Assembly (NCBI GenBank): GCA_002449395.1
Contig: DKDP01000017.1
Coordinates: 1-51,106, forward strand
Direction of reading: 5' to 3'
DNA length: 51,106 nt
From: Ruminococcaceae bacterium UBA6845
GTDB lineage: Bacteria; Bacillota; Clostridia; Oscillospirales; Acutalibacteraceae
Of the stretch, positions 41,515 to 50,761 are shown piece after piece (the stretch's first letter is position 1; the number at the start of each line of letters is the position of its first letter). The notes below the pieces were generated by a model that had not been told where the DNA came from, did no database searches, and was given only the letters and a program-made list of their open reading frames with translations. Position numbers and translations under genes: made by a program.

Positions 41515-42705
41515 ATGAAAAAAGTTCTTTCAATTCTTGTGGCGGCCGTGATGCTTTTTTCAACGTTTGTAATCGGCATTTCGGCAAAAAAATCCGACCC
41601 GTCTCTCCGTTTCAACGAGGACGGAAAATTCAGAATCCTCCAGATCGCCGATCTTCAGGACAACGCAGTTCTCAACCCCGTTGCCAAGGATTTCATTAAG
41701 GCGGCAATTGAGAGAGAAAAGCCCGACCTTATCGTTCTCACAGGCGATAATTTCGCAGGCTACAAAACGGGCACAAACATTTTTCACTGCATTGACAAAT
41801 CGCTTGCAAAGGATGCAATCGACCAGTATATGTCGATTTTCGAGAAGTACGGCATCCCGGTAACGATGGTTCCGGGCAATCACGATGATGACGATATCAA
41901 GCTCACCAAGGAAGAGGAGCTTGAAATGTATCAGAAGTACGACTGCTTTATCGGCTACGATGCGGATCCCGAAATGTACGGCTGCGGCACTCACAACATC
42001 CCGATCTATTCTTCAAAAAATGCATACGACCTCGCCTACAATATTTGGATGTTTGATTCTAACACCTATGACGAGGAGCTCGGCGGCTACGATTATGTTC
42101 ACGGCGATCAGGTTGAGTGGTATGTAAACAAATCCAACGAGCTTAAAGCGGCAAACGGAGGCAAGGCAGTTCCGTCAATGGTATTCCAGCACATTGTTGT
42201 CAGAGAAATTTTTGACACGATGGAGGAGTGCGCAGAGGGTACGCCTAACTCAATGCCCAACAACGGCAAGTTCTACAAATTCAAGGATGAATATTATAAG
42301 GCAGGCAGCTTCAAGGAGTGGCCGTGCCCGGGTACAAGACCGAGCAAACAGTTCAGCGCAATGGTTGATCAGGGTGATGTCGTTGCAATGTTCTTCGGAC
42401 ACGATCACAACAATTCCTACGAAGTAAACTACAAAGGAATTGATCTTATCGCAACCCCAGGATTCACATTTGCAAGCTACGGCAACGAGGAGAAGGGATT
42501 CCGAGTTATCGACCTTGACGAGAATGACACATCGACATACGAATCGCACATCATTCAGTGGAAGGATTATTACGGCTCAAGTAAAATGGCGATGAACCAT
42601 TATAATATGTACGCCCAGGAAAACAGCGGCTGGGTTAAATTCACCTCAGCGCTCAAGTACATTCCGTTCGCACTTATCAAGGTTCTTTTCGGCTATATCT
42701 TTTAA
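41515..42705 (+). CDS. Secreted calcineurin-like metallophosphoesterase
   Basis: This 396-residue protein has a signal peptide MKKVLSILVAAVMLFSTFVI and a phosphoesterase domain. The domain's metal-binding motifs are in order: QIADLQDN, LTGDNFAG, PGNHDDDD, a downstream His in VFQHI, and FFGHDHNN. This is the pattern of purple-acid/PhoD-like exported phosphoesterases. GGAG lies eight bases before the ATG at 41515. It starts 22 bases after the uracil-DNA glycosylase stop, so it could share the transcript. Phosphate scavenging or nucleotide cleavage outside the cell is plausible; the substrate is unknown. Confidence 0.9.
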   Translation: MKKVLSILVAAVMLFSTFVIGISAKKSDPSLRFNEDGKFRILQIADLQDNAVLNPVAKDFIKAAIEREKPDLIVLTGDNFAGYKTGTNIFHCIDKSLAKDAIDQYMSIFEKYGIPVTMVPGNHDDDDIKLTKEEELEMYQKYDCFIGYDADPEMYGCGTHNIPIYSSKNAYDLAYNIWMFDSNTYDEELGGYDYVHGDQVEWYVNKSNELKAANGGKAVPSMVFQHIVVREIFDTMEECAEGTPNSMPNNGKFYKFKDEYYKAGSFKEWPCPGTRPSKQFSAMVDQGDVVAMFFGHDHNNSYEVNYKGIDLIATPGFTFASYGNEEKGFRVIDLDENDTSTYESHIIQWKDYYGSSKMAMNHYNMYAQENSGWVKFTSALKYIPFALIKVLFGYIF

Positions 42706-42717
42706 TAAATAACAGCA

Positions 42718-42754
42718 AACGATCCGACAGAGAAATCTGTTGGATCGTTTTTAT
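42718..42754 (+). terminator. Intrinsic terminator after the metallophosphoesterase gene
   Basis: AACGATCCGACAGA pairs with TCTGTTGGATCGTT over 14 bases (one G-U) around the tetraloop GAAA, followed by TTTATTT. It cleanly separates the ribF-side operon from the cas operon. Confidence 0.9.
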
Positions 42755-43033
42755 TTCACCCGAGGGAAATGTCTTCGATGCAATCACCGAAGACATTAAT
42801 TCTGACGTCATATGAATCTCTATATAAATTTCCCCCGATTTGCCATTCCCCTTTTATGACGCCGTCGCTCCCTCATTTTTCTCTCTCATATAGTAGCCGC
42901 CCCAAATGCAAAATATGACAGAAATTTTTCAAAAATTTTTTCTCCTTTCGTCATTAGGAATATCGCAAGAGCAAATCCTTGTTAGCTGTGCCGCAAAGTA
43001 CGTTTACAAGGACTGTGATTGAGCTAATATGTA
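42755..43033. other. Intergenic region upstream of the cas operon
   Basis: About 280 bases without a convincing gene. It holds an inverted repeat (AATGTCTTCG and CGAAGACATT, 42768-42797) and an open frame of 49 codons (42769-42918) with no proper ribosome-binding site and low-complexity composition, judged spurious. The right part leads to the cas promoter at 43034. Confidence 0.5.
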
Positions 43034-43061
43034 TTGACATAATTTTTCATAATGTTATAAT
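43034..43061 (+). promoter_or_regulatory. Promoter of the cas operon
   Basis: TTGACA (43034-43039) and TATAAT (43056-43061) are both perfect hexamers, spaced by 16 bases, about 47 bases before the cas3 ATG. It should drive all seven cas genes, which overlap or abut. Confidence 0.85.
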
Positions 43062-43107
43062 GTCATTAAACAAGCGTTGCGGAAAGCAAAAATAAGGGAT
43101 TGATTAA

Positions 43108-45456
43108 ATGTTTTTAGCGCACATAACCGATTGCGGAACACAAAGTTTAAAGGAACATTGTCAAAACAGTGCCAAAATCGCAAGGGACGATTTAAGCTGC
43201 ATCGAATTAGGCAATACCGCCTACCTAACCGCACTGTTTCACGATTGCGGAAAAGCCCACGATAAGTTTCAACAATATCTTATTGACAGCCACAATGGAA
43301 AGAATGTAAGAAAAGGTTCTGTTATTCACTCATTCGCAGGAATCAGTTATTTCTTGAATAAATACCACAATGTCAACGACCCGTTTCAAAAAATAACCTC
43401 TGAGATTATTTCATATTCAATTGGCGCACATCACGGACTGTTTGATGTATTCAACCCCGAGAAACAAAACGGTTTCACAAAGAGGCTGACGACTCAGCCC
43501 GAGTATGATAACAAATCTGTTGCTAATTTCCTCGGCGAAGTTATTGACCAGGAAACCGTCTGTGAAACATTCAATCTGTCCGTTGAAGAGATAAGACATT
43601 CGCTAAAATCAATATCCGAAATTCAGAAATGTCAAACGGAATATTTCTTCTATCTCGGGCTGTTGTGCAGAATGATATCGTCTGCGGTGATGGACGGCGA
43701 TCGAACAGACACCGCTAATTTTCTATTGAACAAAAAATATAATCGCACCGATAATCCTTGCAAAGTGTGGAAAATAATAAACGATAATATTTCACGGCGA
43801 ATACAAGAATTTTCATCAGACACAGTAATTCGCAAATCCCGCCGTGAGCTATCCGACATATGCTATAACTTTGCCGGTTGCAATTCGGGGGTGTACCGCC
43901 TTAATATTCCGACAGGCGGCGGAAAAACCTTGTCTGCATTGAGATTTGCCGCAACTCATTCCTTAAAAAGAGAAATGAACAGAATTATTTACATCGCCCC
44001 TTTGATAAGCATTCTGGAGCAAAATGCCGACGAAATAAAAAATGCCGTTGGCAATGAGTATGTACTTGAACATCACTCCGATGTAATTGTGAATACCGAT
44101 GATCCCGAAGAACTTGACTTGAGAAAATACCTTGAGGACAGTTGGGACTCCCCTGTCATTGCGACAACATTTGTCCAGTTTTTAAACACGCTTTTTTCGT
44201 CAAAAACATCAAGTGTCAGAAGATTTCAATCGCTTTGCAACAGCGTTATTATTATTGACGAGATACAGTCTGTCCCGTCAAAAATGATTTCTCTTTTTAA
44301 TCTGGCGATTAACTTTCTGTCTAAACTTTGCGGATGCACAATTTTGCTTTGCTCTGCAACCCAGCCCTGCCTTGAATCGGTTGAGCACTCTATAATGGTT
44401 GACGGAAATATTATAAACGAAAAGGATTTCAGAAAATATTCAGAGATATTTAAACGCAACACAGTTACCGACTGCGGTAATTTGAGGCTTGAAGAAATAC
44501 CCGCATTTGTAATTGACAGGTCAAAAGATAACCGATCTGTTTTAGTTGTTTGCAATAAAAAGGCTCAAGCTGAATTTCTGTTCAATGACATAAAACCGTA
44601 CTTTAAAAACTGCTTTCATATTTCTGCGGGAATGTGTGTCGCTCACAGAAAAAATGTTTTGAAAAAAATCAGAAATTTATTATCTGAAAATGAACCCGTG
44701 ATTTGTATTTCAACTCAGGTTATCGAAGCCGGCGTTGACATTTCATTTGATTGTGCAATAAGATTTTCGGCAGGAATGGATAATATTATTCAGACGGCAG
44801 GCAGATGCAACCGTAACGGAAAAAGGAGTTCAAACTCCCCCGTTTATATCGTTCATTGCAGTGATGAAAATTTAAAAATGCTGCCCGATATTCAAAATGC
44901 CAAACAAGCTACCGAGTCGCTGATTGTTAACTTCAAGAAAAATCCCGATCATTATTCAAATGATTTGGCGTCCGATGCTTCAATAAACTTTTATTACAGA
45001 AGCCTATACGCAAGTTACTGCACAAATCATTTTGACTATCCCATTAAGGATATGCCGAGTCTTTTGGAAATGCTCTCGGACAACCCCAAATACCGTTCGG
45101 ATACGGACTATTTTCTGTGCCAGAGCTTTAAAACAGCAGGCGGTAAATTTGATGTGTTCGACTCGTCATCGACTTCGGTCATTGTGCCTTACGGTGAAGG
45201 AAATGAAATCATCAACAATCTGCAAAGCTATTACAACGACAACAATTACCTTGCACTGCAAAAAGAAATTAAAAAAGCGGCGCAATACTCTGTTTCCGTC
45301 TATGAATATCAATTTAATAAACTTTTGAAGGAGAATGCAGTGATCCCGATGTGCAACGGTTCATTTTATGTTCTGAGCCCGGAGTATTATAATGACGGCA
45401 CGGGATTGCTTGAAAAAAAGAAGGAGGAAAATATATGCAGCATCCTAATATTGTAG
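43108..45456 (+). CDS. cas3: CRISPR-associated helicase/nuclease Cas3 (type I-C)
   Basis: Of 782 residues, an N-terminal HD nuclease domain (about 1-190) has LFHDCGKAHDKF with the HD pair and later AHH in SIGAHHGLFD. A superfamily 2 helicase follows, with Walker A NIPTGGGKTLSALRF, motif II VIIIDEIQSVPS, motif III CSATQP and motif VI QTAGRCNRNG. Cas3 is recruited by the I-C Cascade to unwind and degrade target DNA. It is the first gene of the operon behind a consensus promoter; the 3' end overlaps cas5c by 22 bases. All motifs are intact. Confidence 0.96.
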   Translation: MFLAHITDCGTQSLKEHCQNSAKIARDDLSCIELGNTAYLTALFHDCGKAHDKFQQYLIDSHNGKNVRKGSVIHSFAGISYFLNKYHNVNDPFQKITSEIISYSIGAHHGLFDVFNPEKQNGFTKRLTTQPEYDNKSVANFLGEVIDQETVCETFNLSVEEIRHSLKSISEIQKCQTEYFFYLGLLCRMISSAVMDGDRTDTANFLLNKKYNRTDNPCKVWKIINDNISRRIQEFSSDTVIRKSRRELSDICYNFAGCNSGVYRLNIPTGGGKTLSALRFAATHSLKREMNRIIYIAPLISILEQNADEIKNAVGNEYVLEHHSDVIVNTDDPEELDLRKYLEDSWDSPVIATTFVQFLNTLFSSKTSSVRRFQSLCNSVIIIDEIQSVPSKMISLFNLAINFLSKLCGCTILLCSATQPCLESVEHSIMVDGNIINEKDFRKYSEIFKRNTVTDCGNLRLEEIPAFVIDRSKDNRSVLVVCNKKAQAEFLFNDIKPYFKNCFHISAGMCVAHRKNVLKKIRNLLSENEPVICISTQVIEAGVDISFDCAIRFSAGMDNIIQTAGRCNRNGKRSSNSPVYIVHCSDENLKMLPDIQNAKQATESLIVNFKKNPDHYSNDLASDASINFYYRSLYASYCTNHFDYPIKDMPSLLEMLSDNPKYRSDTDYFLCQSFKTAGGKFDVFDSSSTSVIVPYGEGNEIINNLQSYYNDNNYLALQKEIKKAAQYSVSVYEYQFNKLLKENAVIPMCNGSFYVLSPEYYNDGTGLLEKKKEENICSILIL

Positions 45457-46160
45457 AATTTCAAGTCACGGGTGACTACGGTTTGTTCACCGATCCGATG
45501 ACGCGAGTCGGGGGTGAAAAGTGTACCTATCAGATTCCGACCTATGAGGCACTAAAAGGGATTATTGCTTCAGTATACTGGAAGCCCACACTGATATGGT
45601 ATATTGACAAGGTTCGTATTATGAACCCGATTCAAACCGAAGTCAAGGGAATCCGACCAATAAAATACAACGGCGGCAACGACTTGGCATATTATACATA
45701 TTTGAAGAACTGCCGTTATCAAGTGCAGGCTCACTTTGAATGGAATATAAACCGTCCTGAGCTTGCACAGGACAGGAATGAAAACAAGCATCATAATATT
45801 GCCAAACGAATGATTGAGAAAGGCGGTCGGCGGGATATTTTTCTCGGAGCAAGAGAATGTCAGGGATACGTCGAGCCTTGCTCTTTCGGCGAGGGAGAGG
45901 GACATTATGACAACATTCCCGAGCTTAGCTTTGGACTTATGTATCACGGAATAACCTATCCCGACGAGGCTTACAACGATGAAACGAAAGGCAAGCTCAC
46001 AGTCAACCTGTGGCGGCCGAAAATGGAAAATGGAGTAATCACCTTTTTAAGACCCGAGGAATGCCCGTATCATAAACCGATTCACGATATGGAAATGAAA
46101 GTATTTGGTGGCACAGAGGACAACTTTTCAGGGCTGAAAGAATTTGGGGAGGTGTATTAA
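45435..46160 (+). CDS. cas5c: Cas5c (Cas5d), crRNA-processing subunit
   Basis: This 241-residue protein has the I-C Cas5 start NIVEFQVTGDYGLFTDPMTR and the YQIPTYEALKGIIASVYWKP helix, and ends with a short C-terminal tail after KPIHDMEMKVFGG. In type I-C this protein replaces Cas6: it cuts the repeat RNA and caps the 5' handle of the crRNA in Cascade. It starts within the cas3 3' end with AAGGAGGA ahead of the ATG. Length and gene order match the subtype. Confidence 0.95.
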   Translation: MQHPNIVEFQVTGDYGLFTDPMTRVGGEKCTYQIPTYEALKGIIASVYWKPTLIWYIDKVRIMNPIQTEVKGIRPIKYNGGNDLAYYTYLKNCRYQVQAHFEWNINRPELAQDRNENKHHNIAKRMIEKGGRRDIFLGARECQGYVEPCSFGEGEGHYDNIPELSFGLMYHGITYPDEAYNDETKGKLTVNLWRPKMENGVITFLRPEECPYHKPIHDMEMKVFGGTEDNFSGLKEFGEVY

Positions 46161-47948
46161 ATGGGATTGATGCAAAAGGCTGTTGAAACTTACGACAAGA
46201 TGTCGCACCTCGTAGGCAAAGAGATCGAGGGAAAAGAAACGCTTGCCCCAATCGGGCACATCATTGCCAAGCCGACCATTTTGATAACAATAGATTCCGA
46301 CGGAAATTTTATTTCTGCCGCTGCGGTCGATAAAAAAATTCCTATTCCGGTAACGGAAGAATCGTCAGGAAGGACTTCCGCTCCTGTTGCTCATTGTCTC
46401 TGCGACCAAATCGGTTATGTTTGCTGCGATAACTCTGATCCCGAGAAGAATAATTTATACATTGCTCAGCTTGAAGAATGGGCAGAATCGGAATACGCTC
46501 ATCCCAAGGTTAAGGCTATTCTTAAATATGTAAAAACAAGAACAGCAAAACAAGATTTACTTTCTTGTGGGTTACTGAAAATTGATGATCAAGGAAAAAT
46601 CAAAAATGAAAAAGACCTGATTTGCTGGTCTGTTTTAGATCTCGAATCCCCCGGTCCTGTTTGGACAGACAACAATTTACAGGAACTATTTTCGGAGTTT
46701 TATTTATCAAAAATCAGTAAAAAAGAAAAGTCACTGTGTATGATCTCGGGAGAAGAAACTGTCTGTACTCAGCAAAACCTGAAAGGCATTTTTTCACTCA
46801 ACGGCAATGCTAAAATAATTTCCGCCAACGACAAGGCAAATTTCACTTTTAGGGGAAGATTTTTAAATGACAACGAAGCATTTGAAATTGGATATGAACA
46901 ATCTCAAAAAGGACACAACGCTTTAAAATGGTTAATAGCCAATCAGGGCGTTCCTGTCGGAAGCCGTGTTTTTGTCTGTTGGAATCCGGACGGTCTTCAG
47001 GTTCCGCAAATTCACTTGCCTTTTTTGCAAGCAGAAAATAAGCCAAACGAACCGTCGGATTATAAACGTCAGTTATTTGAAACCCTGCAATTATGCAAAA
47101 GCACTCTTACTCCCGACAAAGACGTAATTGTTGCCGCCTTTGATGCCGCAACAACAGGACGGCTTTCAATTGCCTATTACAGTGAGTTTAAAAGTGAAGA
47201 TTTTCTCGGCAGGCTTGAATATTGGGACGAATCCTGCTGTTGGTTCAACCGTTTCGGGATTTCTTCTCCATATCTCAGTTCAATTGTAAAATACGCTTTC
47301 GGCATTCAGCGCGGAGACGGAGAAAAAGCCAAAATTGAGATTGACGATAAGCTTGAAAAGCAACTTATGCAAAGATTGATTTTCTGCAGATTGGAGAAAC
47401 AGATTTTCCCGCGGGATATAATGCTTGCCCTGTTTAACAAATCAAAAAACCTGCAAATTTATAATAAAAGCAATAGAACCAATCTGTTATTCACCGCTTG
47501 TGCGGCAATCAAAAAATACCACCATGACAAATTTAAGGAGGAATGGGAAATGTCTTTGGAAAGGGACAAAAAGGACAGAAGTTATCAGTTTGGCAGGCTG
47601 CTTGCTGTTCTTGAAAAAATTGAAACAGACGTATTAAAGGACAGAGGAGAGGATAGAGAGACAAGTGCAATTCGACTTCAGCCCGCATTTGTTCAAAGAC
47701 CTGCGCAAACCGAAAAAATCATCATTGAGGGCTTAAAAAAAGCCTATTATCCAAGGTTGAGCGCCGGCAGAAAAGCCTATTACGAGTCATTGATCGGTGA
47801 AATACAGGAGAATCTTTCTCAGTTCCCCGACGAGAGCTTTAACAAACCGCTCACGGAAACCTACTTGTTAGGCTACTATCTGCAAAAAAATGATTTTTAT
47901 AAGAAAAATGAAACTAAAAACAACACGGAGGTAAATGAAAATGAGTAA
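46161..47948 (+). CDS. cas8c: Cas8c (Csd1), large Cascade subunit
   Basis: This 595-residue protein matches Csd1 in length, position and sequence style: an early APIGHIIAKPTILITID, AHCLCDQIGYVCCD in the N-terminal third, and a C-terminal helical section. In I-C Cascade it recognises the PAM and contacts Cas5c. It starts at the base after the cas5c stop, with GGGGAGG ahead. The C-terminal quarter can be made separately as Cas11c from an internal start (47550). The stop overlaps cas7c by eight bases. Confidence 0.94.
   Translation: MGLMQKAVETYDKMSHLVGKEIEGKETLAPIGHIIAKPTILITIDSDGNFISAAAVDKKIPIPVTEESSGRTSAPVAHCLCDQIGYVCCDNSDPEKNNLYIAQLEEWAESEYAHPKVKAILKYVKTRTAKQDLLSCGLLKIDDQGKIKNEKDLICWSVLDLESPGPVWTDNNLQELFSEFYLSKISKKEKSLCMISGEETVCTQQNLKGIFSLNGNAKIISANDKANFTFRGRFLNDNEAFEIGYEQSQKGHNALKWLIANQGVPVGSRVFVCWNPDGLQVPQIHLPFLQAENKPNEPSDYKRQLFETLQLCKSTLTPDKDVIVAAFDAATTGRLSIAYYSEFKSEDFLGRLEYWDESCCWFNRFGISSPYLSSIVKYAFGIQRGDGEKAKIEIDDKLEKQLMQRLIFCRLEKQIFPRDIMLALFNKSKNLQIYNKSNRTNLLFTACAAIKKYHHDKFKEEWEMSLERDKKDRSYQFGRLLAVLEKIETDVLKDRGEDRETSAIRLQPAFVQRPAQTEKIIIEGLKKAYYPRLSAGRKAYYESLIGEIQENLSQFPDESFNKPLTETYLLGYYLQKNDFYKKNETKNNTEVNENE
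47550..47948 (+). CDS. cas11c: Cas11c small subunit from an internal start in cas8c
   Basis: Inside cas8c and in the same frame, an ideal AAGGAGG (47535-47541) stands eight bases before an ATG (47550). Translation there gives a 132-residue, mostly helical protein (MSLERDKKDRSYQFGRLLAV...). Internal translation of a small subunit from the cas8 gene is established for type I-C and other subtypes, and the predicted size and position fit. A strong ribosome-binding site at exactly this place inside a coding region is unlikely by chance. Confidence 0.82.
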   Translation: MSLERDKKDRSYQFGRLLAVLEKIETDVLKDRGEDRETSAIRLQPAFVQRPAQTEKIIIEGLKKAYYPRLSAGRKAYYESLIGEIQENLSQFPDESFNKPLTETYLLGYYLQKNDFYKKNETKNNTEVNENE

Positions 47949-48783
47949 ATTTGAAAACAAGGTAGATTTTGTAGTTTTGGTATCGGTAACCAATGCTAAT
48001 TCGAACGGTGATCCGCTCAACGGTAACCGTCCGAGAACCGACTACAACGGATTCGGAGAAATCTCGGATGTTTGTATCAAGAGAAAAATCCGAAACCGTA
48101 TGCAGGATATGGGCAACGAAATCTTTGTCAAATCGGACGACCGAGCGGATGACGGCTGCATATGTCTCAAGGATCGTGCGGCTGGTCTCTCTTCTATCAA
48201 ATCCCAGGACGATTTTGCCAAAAAGGCTTGTGAAAATTGGCTTGATGTCCGTTCTTTCGGCCAGGTTTTCGCTTTTAAGGGCTTCAACTGTTCTTCCGTC
48301 GGAGTAAGAGGACCTGTTTCGATTCATCAGGCAATAAGCATGGATCCGGTTGAGATTGACTCAATGCAAATCACCAAAAGCGTAAGCGGTGATAGGAAAA
48401 AAGAAAGTGAACGCAGCAGCGATACAATGGGAATGAAACACTTTGTTCGTTTCGGACTGTATGAGATTAAAGGTTCGATCAATGTTCAGCTCGCCGATAA
48501 AACGGGCTTCTCGGCAGAAGATGCGCAGACAATTAAGGAGTGCCTTAAAACATTGTTCGTCAATGATACCTCTGCCGCAAGACCGGATGGTTCAATGGAA
48601 GTCGTAAAACTTATCTGGTGGGAGCATAACTGCAAAGACGGGCAGTATTCCTCGGCTAAGGTTCATCGCTCTGTAAAAGTTAAACTTCACAATGATGTTG
48701 CCGTTCCATCCTGCATTGATGATTATGACATCAGCATTGAAAATCTTGACGGTCTCACTCCCGAGGTTATTGACTGTGTGTGA
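47941..48783 (+). CDS. cas7c: Cas7c (Csd2), backbone Cascade subunit
   Basis: This 282-residue protein begins MSKFENKVDFVVLVSVTNAN and has the NGDPLNGNRPRTD loop and later GVRGPVSIHQAIS, the family's RNA-recognition core. Multiple copies coat the crRNA spacer in Cascade. GGAGG lies nine bases before the ATG at 47941, which overlaps the cas8c stop; an ATG two codons earlier is less well placed. The 3' end overlaps cas4 by eight bases. Confidence 0.95.
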   Translation: MSKFENKVDFVVLVSVTNANSNGDPLNGNRPRTDYNGFGEISDVCIKRKIRNRMQDMGNEIFVKSDDRADDGCICLKDRAAGLSSIKSQDDFAKKACENWLDVRSFGQVFAFKGFNCSSVGVRGPVSIHQAISMDPVEIDSMQITKSVSGDRKKESERSSDTMGMKHFVRFGLYEIKGSINVQLADKTGFSAEDAQTIKECLKTLFVNDTSAARPDGSMEVVKLIWWEHNCKDGQYSSAKVHRSVKVKLHNDVAVPSCIDDYDISIENLDGLTPEVIDCV

Positions 48784-49441
48784 GAACGACTATCTCCTGA
48801 TTTCCGGTCTGCAACATTTTGCTTTTTGTCGCAGGCAGTGGGCTTTGATTCACATTGAACAGCAGTGGGGCGAAAATTATCTCACTGCTGCAGGACGGGT
48901 TATGCACAATCGTGTTCATGGTGTTGACGCTAAAGATTTCAGAAACGGTATACTGACAATCAGAGGCTTGAGCGTTAAATCGGATAAATTGGGCATCACC
49001 GGCACCTGTGATGCCGTAGAATTTGTTCCGAGCCGTGACGGAATTTCATTAAACGGATATGACGGCTTTTGGAAAGTAATTCCTGTTGAATACAAACACG
49101 GAAGTTCTAAAAGCGATGACTGCGATCGTTTGCAACCGGTTGCACAGGCTTTGTGTCTTGAAGAAATGTTTAGCTGTAAAATTGACGAAGCGCATATCTT
49201 TTATAACGAATCACGCCGACGGGAGAAGTTTGAAATATCCTCCGAAATGCGTGAAAAAGTGAAGAATGCGGTCAATGAAATGCACGACTATTACTCAAGG
49301 GGATACACACCAAAAGTGAAGCCGAACAAATCTTGCCGCAGTTGCTCTTTGGCTGATTTATGTTTGCCGGATCTATTGAAAGGAAAAAATAAGAGTGTAA
49401 AAGATTATATGCTTTCACACATTACGGAGAATGAAAAATGA
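48776..49441 (+). CDS. cas4: Cas4 nuclease (type I-C adaptation)
   Basis: This protein has 221 residues if started at GTG 48776 (translated as Met, then CENDYLLISGLQHFAF), with GAGG nine bases upstream. The longer open frame back to 48692 lies wholly inside cas7c and is not expected to be used. It has an Fe-S cluster made by one N-terminal Cys (FCRRQWAL) and three C-terminal ones (CRSCSLADLC), AAGRVMHNRVHG, a nuclease Asp/Glu section IPVEYKHGSSK and QPVAQALCLEE. Cas4 trims prespacers and selects PAM-bearing ones with Cas1-Cas2. It overlaps cas1 by four bases (ATGA). Confidence 0.93.
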   Translation: MCENDYLLISGLQHFAFCRRQWALIHIEQQWGENYLTAAGRVMHNRVHGVDAKDFRNGILTIRGLSVKSDKLGITGTCDAVEFVPSRDGISLNGYDGFWKVIPVEYKHGSSKSDDCDRLQPVAQALCLEEMFSCKIDEAHIFYNESRRREKFEISSEMREKVKNAVNEMHDYYSRGYTPKVKPNKSCRSCSLADLCLPDLLKGKNKSVKDYMLSHITENEK

Positions 49442-50469
49442 AAAAACTGTTAAACACTCTTTATGTCACAACAGAGGATGCCTATCTCTCGCTTAACGGA
49501 GAAACAATTGAGGTCAATTTTCCGAACAATGTGAAGAAAAACATACCCCTTCATACATTAAATTCGATTGTTTGCTTTTCGTATAAAGGTGCATCCCCTG
49601 CCCTTATGGGTAAATGTGCTGAAAATCAGATTCAGCTTTCATTTTATTCTCCGAGAGGGCGTTTCTTGGCAAGCGTCTTGAACAATGAAAACGGTAATGT
49701 ATTACTGAGAAGAACGCAATATCGGGTTGCGGATTCTCCCTACGAATCACTTGACCTTGCCAAAAATATGATTTACGGCAAGCTGTATAATTCAAAATAT
49801 GTTTTGCACAGAGTAATGCGTGATCATCCTTTGCAAGTTGACCGTTCTGCAATCACTAAAAGCTGTGAAAACATCTCGAGATATATGAAAGACGTTCAAA
49901 ACACCGATTCGCCGGATGTTCTCCGTGGAATTGAGGGTAATGCCGCGTCGGAGTATTTCTCGGTCTTTGATGAAATGATTTTACAAAATAAATTTGACTT
50001 CAAATTTAACGGCAGAAATCGCAGACCTGCAGCCGATAACGTCAATGCCTTACTTTCATTTGCATATTCACTCCTTGCGAACGACTGTGCTTCTGCCCTT
50101 CAAGGAGTGGGCTTAGATCCGTATGTCGGATTTCTTCACACAGATAAGCCGGGAAGGAAGTCACTTGCCTTGGACTTAGAAGAAGAGCTTCGTTCCGTAT
50201 TTGCCGACAGATTTGTTTTATATCTGATTAATAATAGAATCCTAAATGGGAACGGCTTTATTTGTCAGGAAAGCGGCGCGGTATTGTTGACAGATGACAG
50301 CAGAAGAAAATTCCTTTCGGAATGGCAAAAAAGGAAGAAAGACATCATAACTCACCCGTTTCTTGAAGAAAAAATCGAATGGGGTCTTGTTCCTCATGTT
50401 CAGGCATTGTTGCTTGCAAGATTTTTGAGAGGAGATACAGACGGATATCCTCCGTTTTTCTGGAAATAA
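49438..50469 (+). CDS. cas1: Cas1 integrase
   Basis: This 343-residue protein has the catalytic Glu in RGIEGNAASEYF, His in GFLHTDKPGRKSLALD and Asp residues just after it (LDLEEELR), the expected metal-binding triad. It starts on the ATGA overlap with cas4 and ends one base before cas2. With Cas2 it integrates new spacers at the leader end of the array. All key residues are intact, so adaptation appears functional. Confidence 0.96.
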   Translation: MKKLLNTLYVTTEDAYLSLNGETIEVNFPNNVKKNIPLHTLNSIVCFSYKGASPALMGKCAENQIQLSFYSPRGRFLASVLNNENGNVLLRRTQYRVADSPYESLDLAKNMIYGKLYNSKYVLHRVMRDHPLQVDRSAITKSCENISRYMKDVQNTDSPDVLRGIEGNAASEYFSVFDEMILQNKFDFKFNGRNRRPAADNVNALLSFAYSLLANDCASALQGVGLDPYVGFLHTDKPGRKSLALDLEEELRSVFADRFVLYLINNRILNGNGFICQESGAVLLTDDSRRKFLSEWQKRKKDIITHPFLEEKIEWGLVPHVQALLLARFLRGDTDGYPPFFWK

Positions 50470-50470
50470 A

Positions 50471-50761
50471 ATGATGGTATTGATTACATACGATGTTAAT
50501 ACGACAAAACCCTCCGGCAGAAAAAGACTCAGTAAAATCGCAAAAATTTGTTGTAATTACGGTCAGCGAGTTCAAAATTCTGTGTTTGAATGCAGTCTTA
50601 CCCCTGCTCAGCTTGTGAATGTAAAAGCTGAGATTCTCAAAATTGCGGATAAAAATGAAGACAGCATCAGAATATATCACCTCGGCAATAATTACAATCG
50701 AAAAATAGAACAGTATGGATGTAAGATCTCGTATGATCCCGAGGGAGAACTGATTTTGTAG
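50471..50761 (+). CDS. cas2: Cas2 adaptation protein
   Basis: This 96-residue protein has the ferredoxin-like start MMVLITYDVNTTKPSGRKRL with the conserved YD, and QNSVFECSLTPAQL in the middle, as in type I-C Cas2. It forms the central dimer of the Cas1-Cas2 integrase. The start is one base past the cas1 stop. The array leader begins right after it. Confidence 0.95.
   Translation: MMVLITYDVNTTKPSGRKRLSKIAKICCNYGQRVQNSVFECSLTPAQLVNVKAEILKIADKNEDSIRIYHLGNNYNRKIEQYGCKISYDPEGELIL

Noticed and set aside
40806..41615. A 269-residue minus-strand frame
   Set aside because: It overlaps the well-recognised ribF, uracil-DNA glycosylase and phosphoesterase genes and shows no family resemblance.
42769..42918. 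A 49-codon open frame upstream of the cas operon
   Set aside because: Its ribosome-binding site would be only two bases from the ATG, the product is low complexity, and the 5' end coincides with an inverted repeat; treated as non-coding.
48692..48775. N-terminal extension of cas4 inside cas7c
   Set aside because: Known Cas4 proteins begin near the DYLLISGLQHF segment, and the GTG at 48776 has a GAGG at proper distance; the extension merely reads cas7c in another frame.
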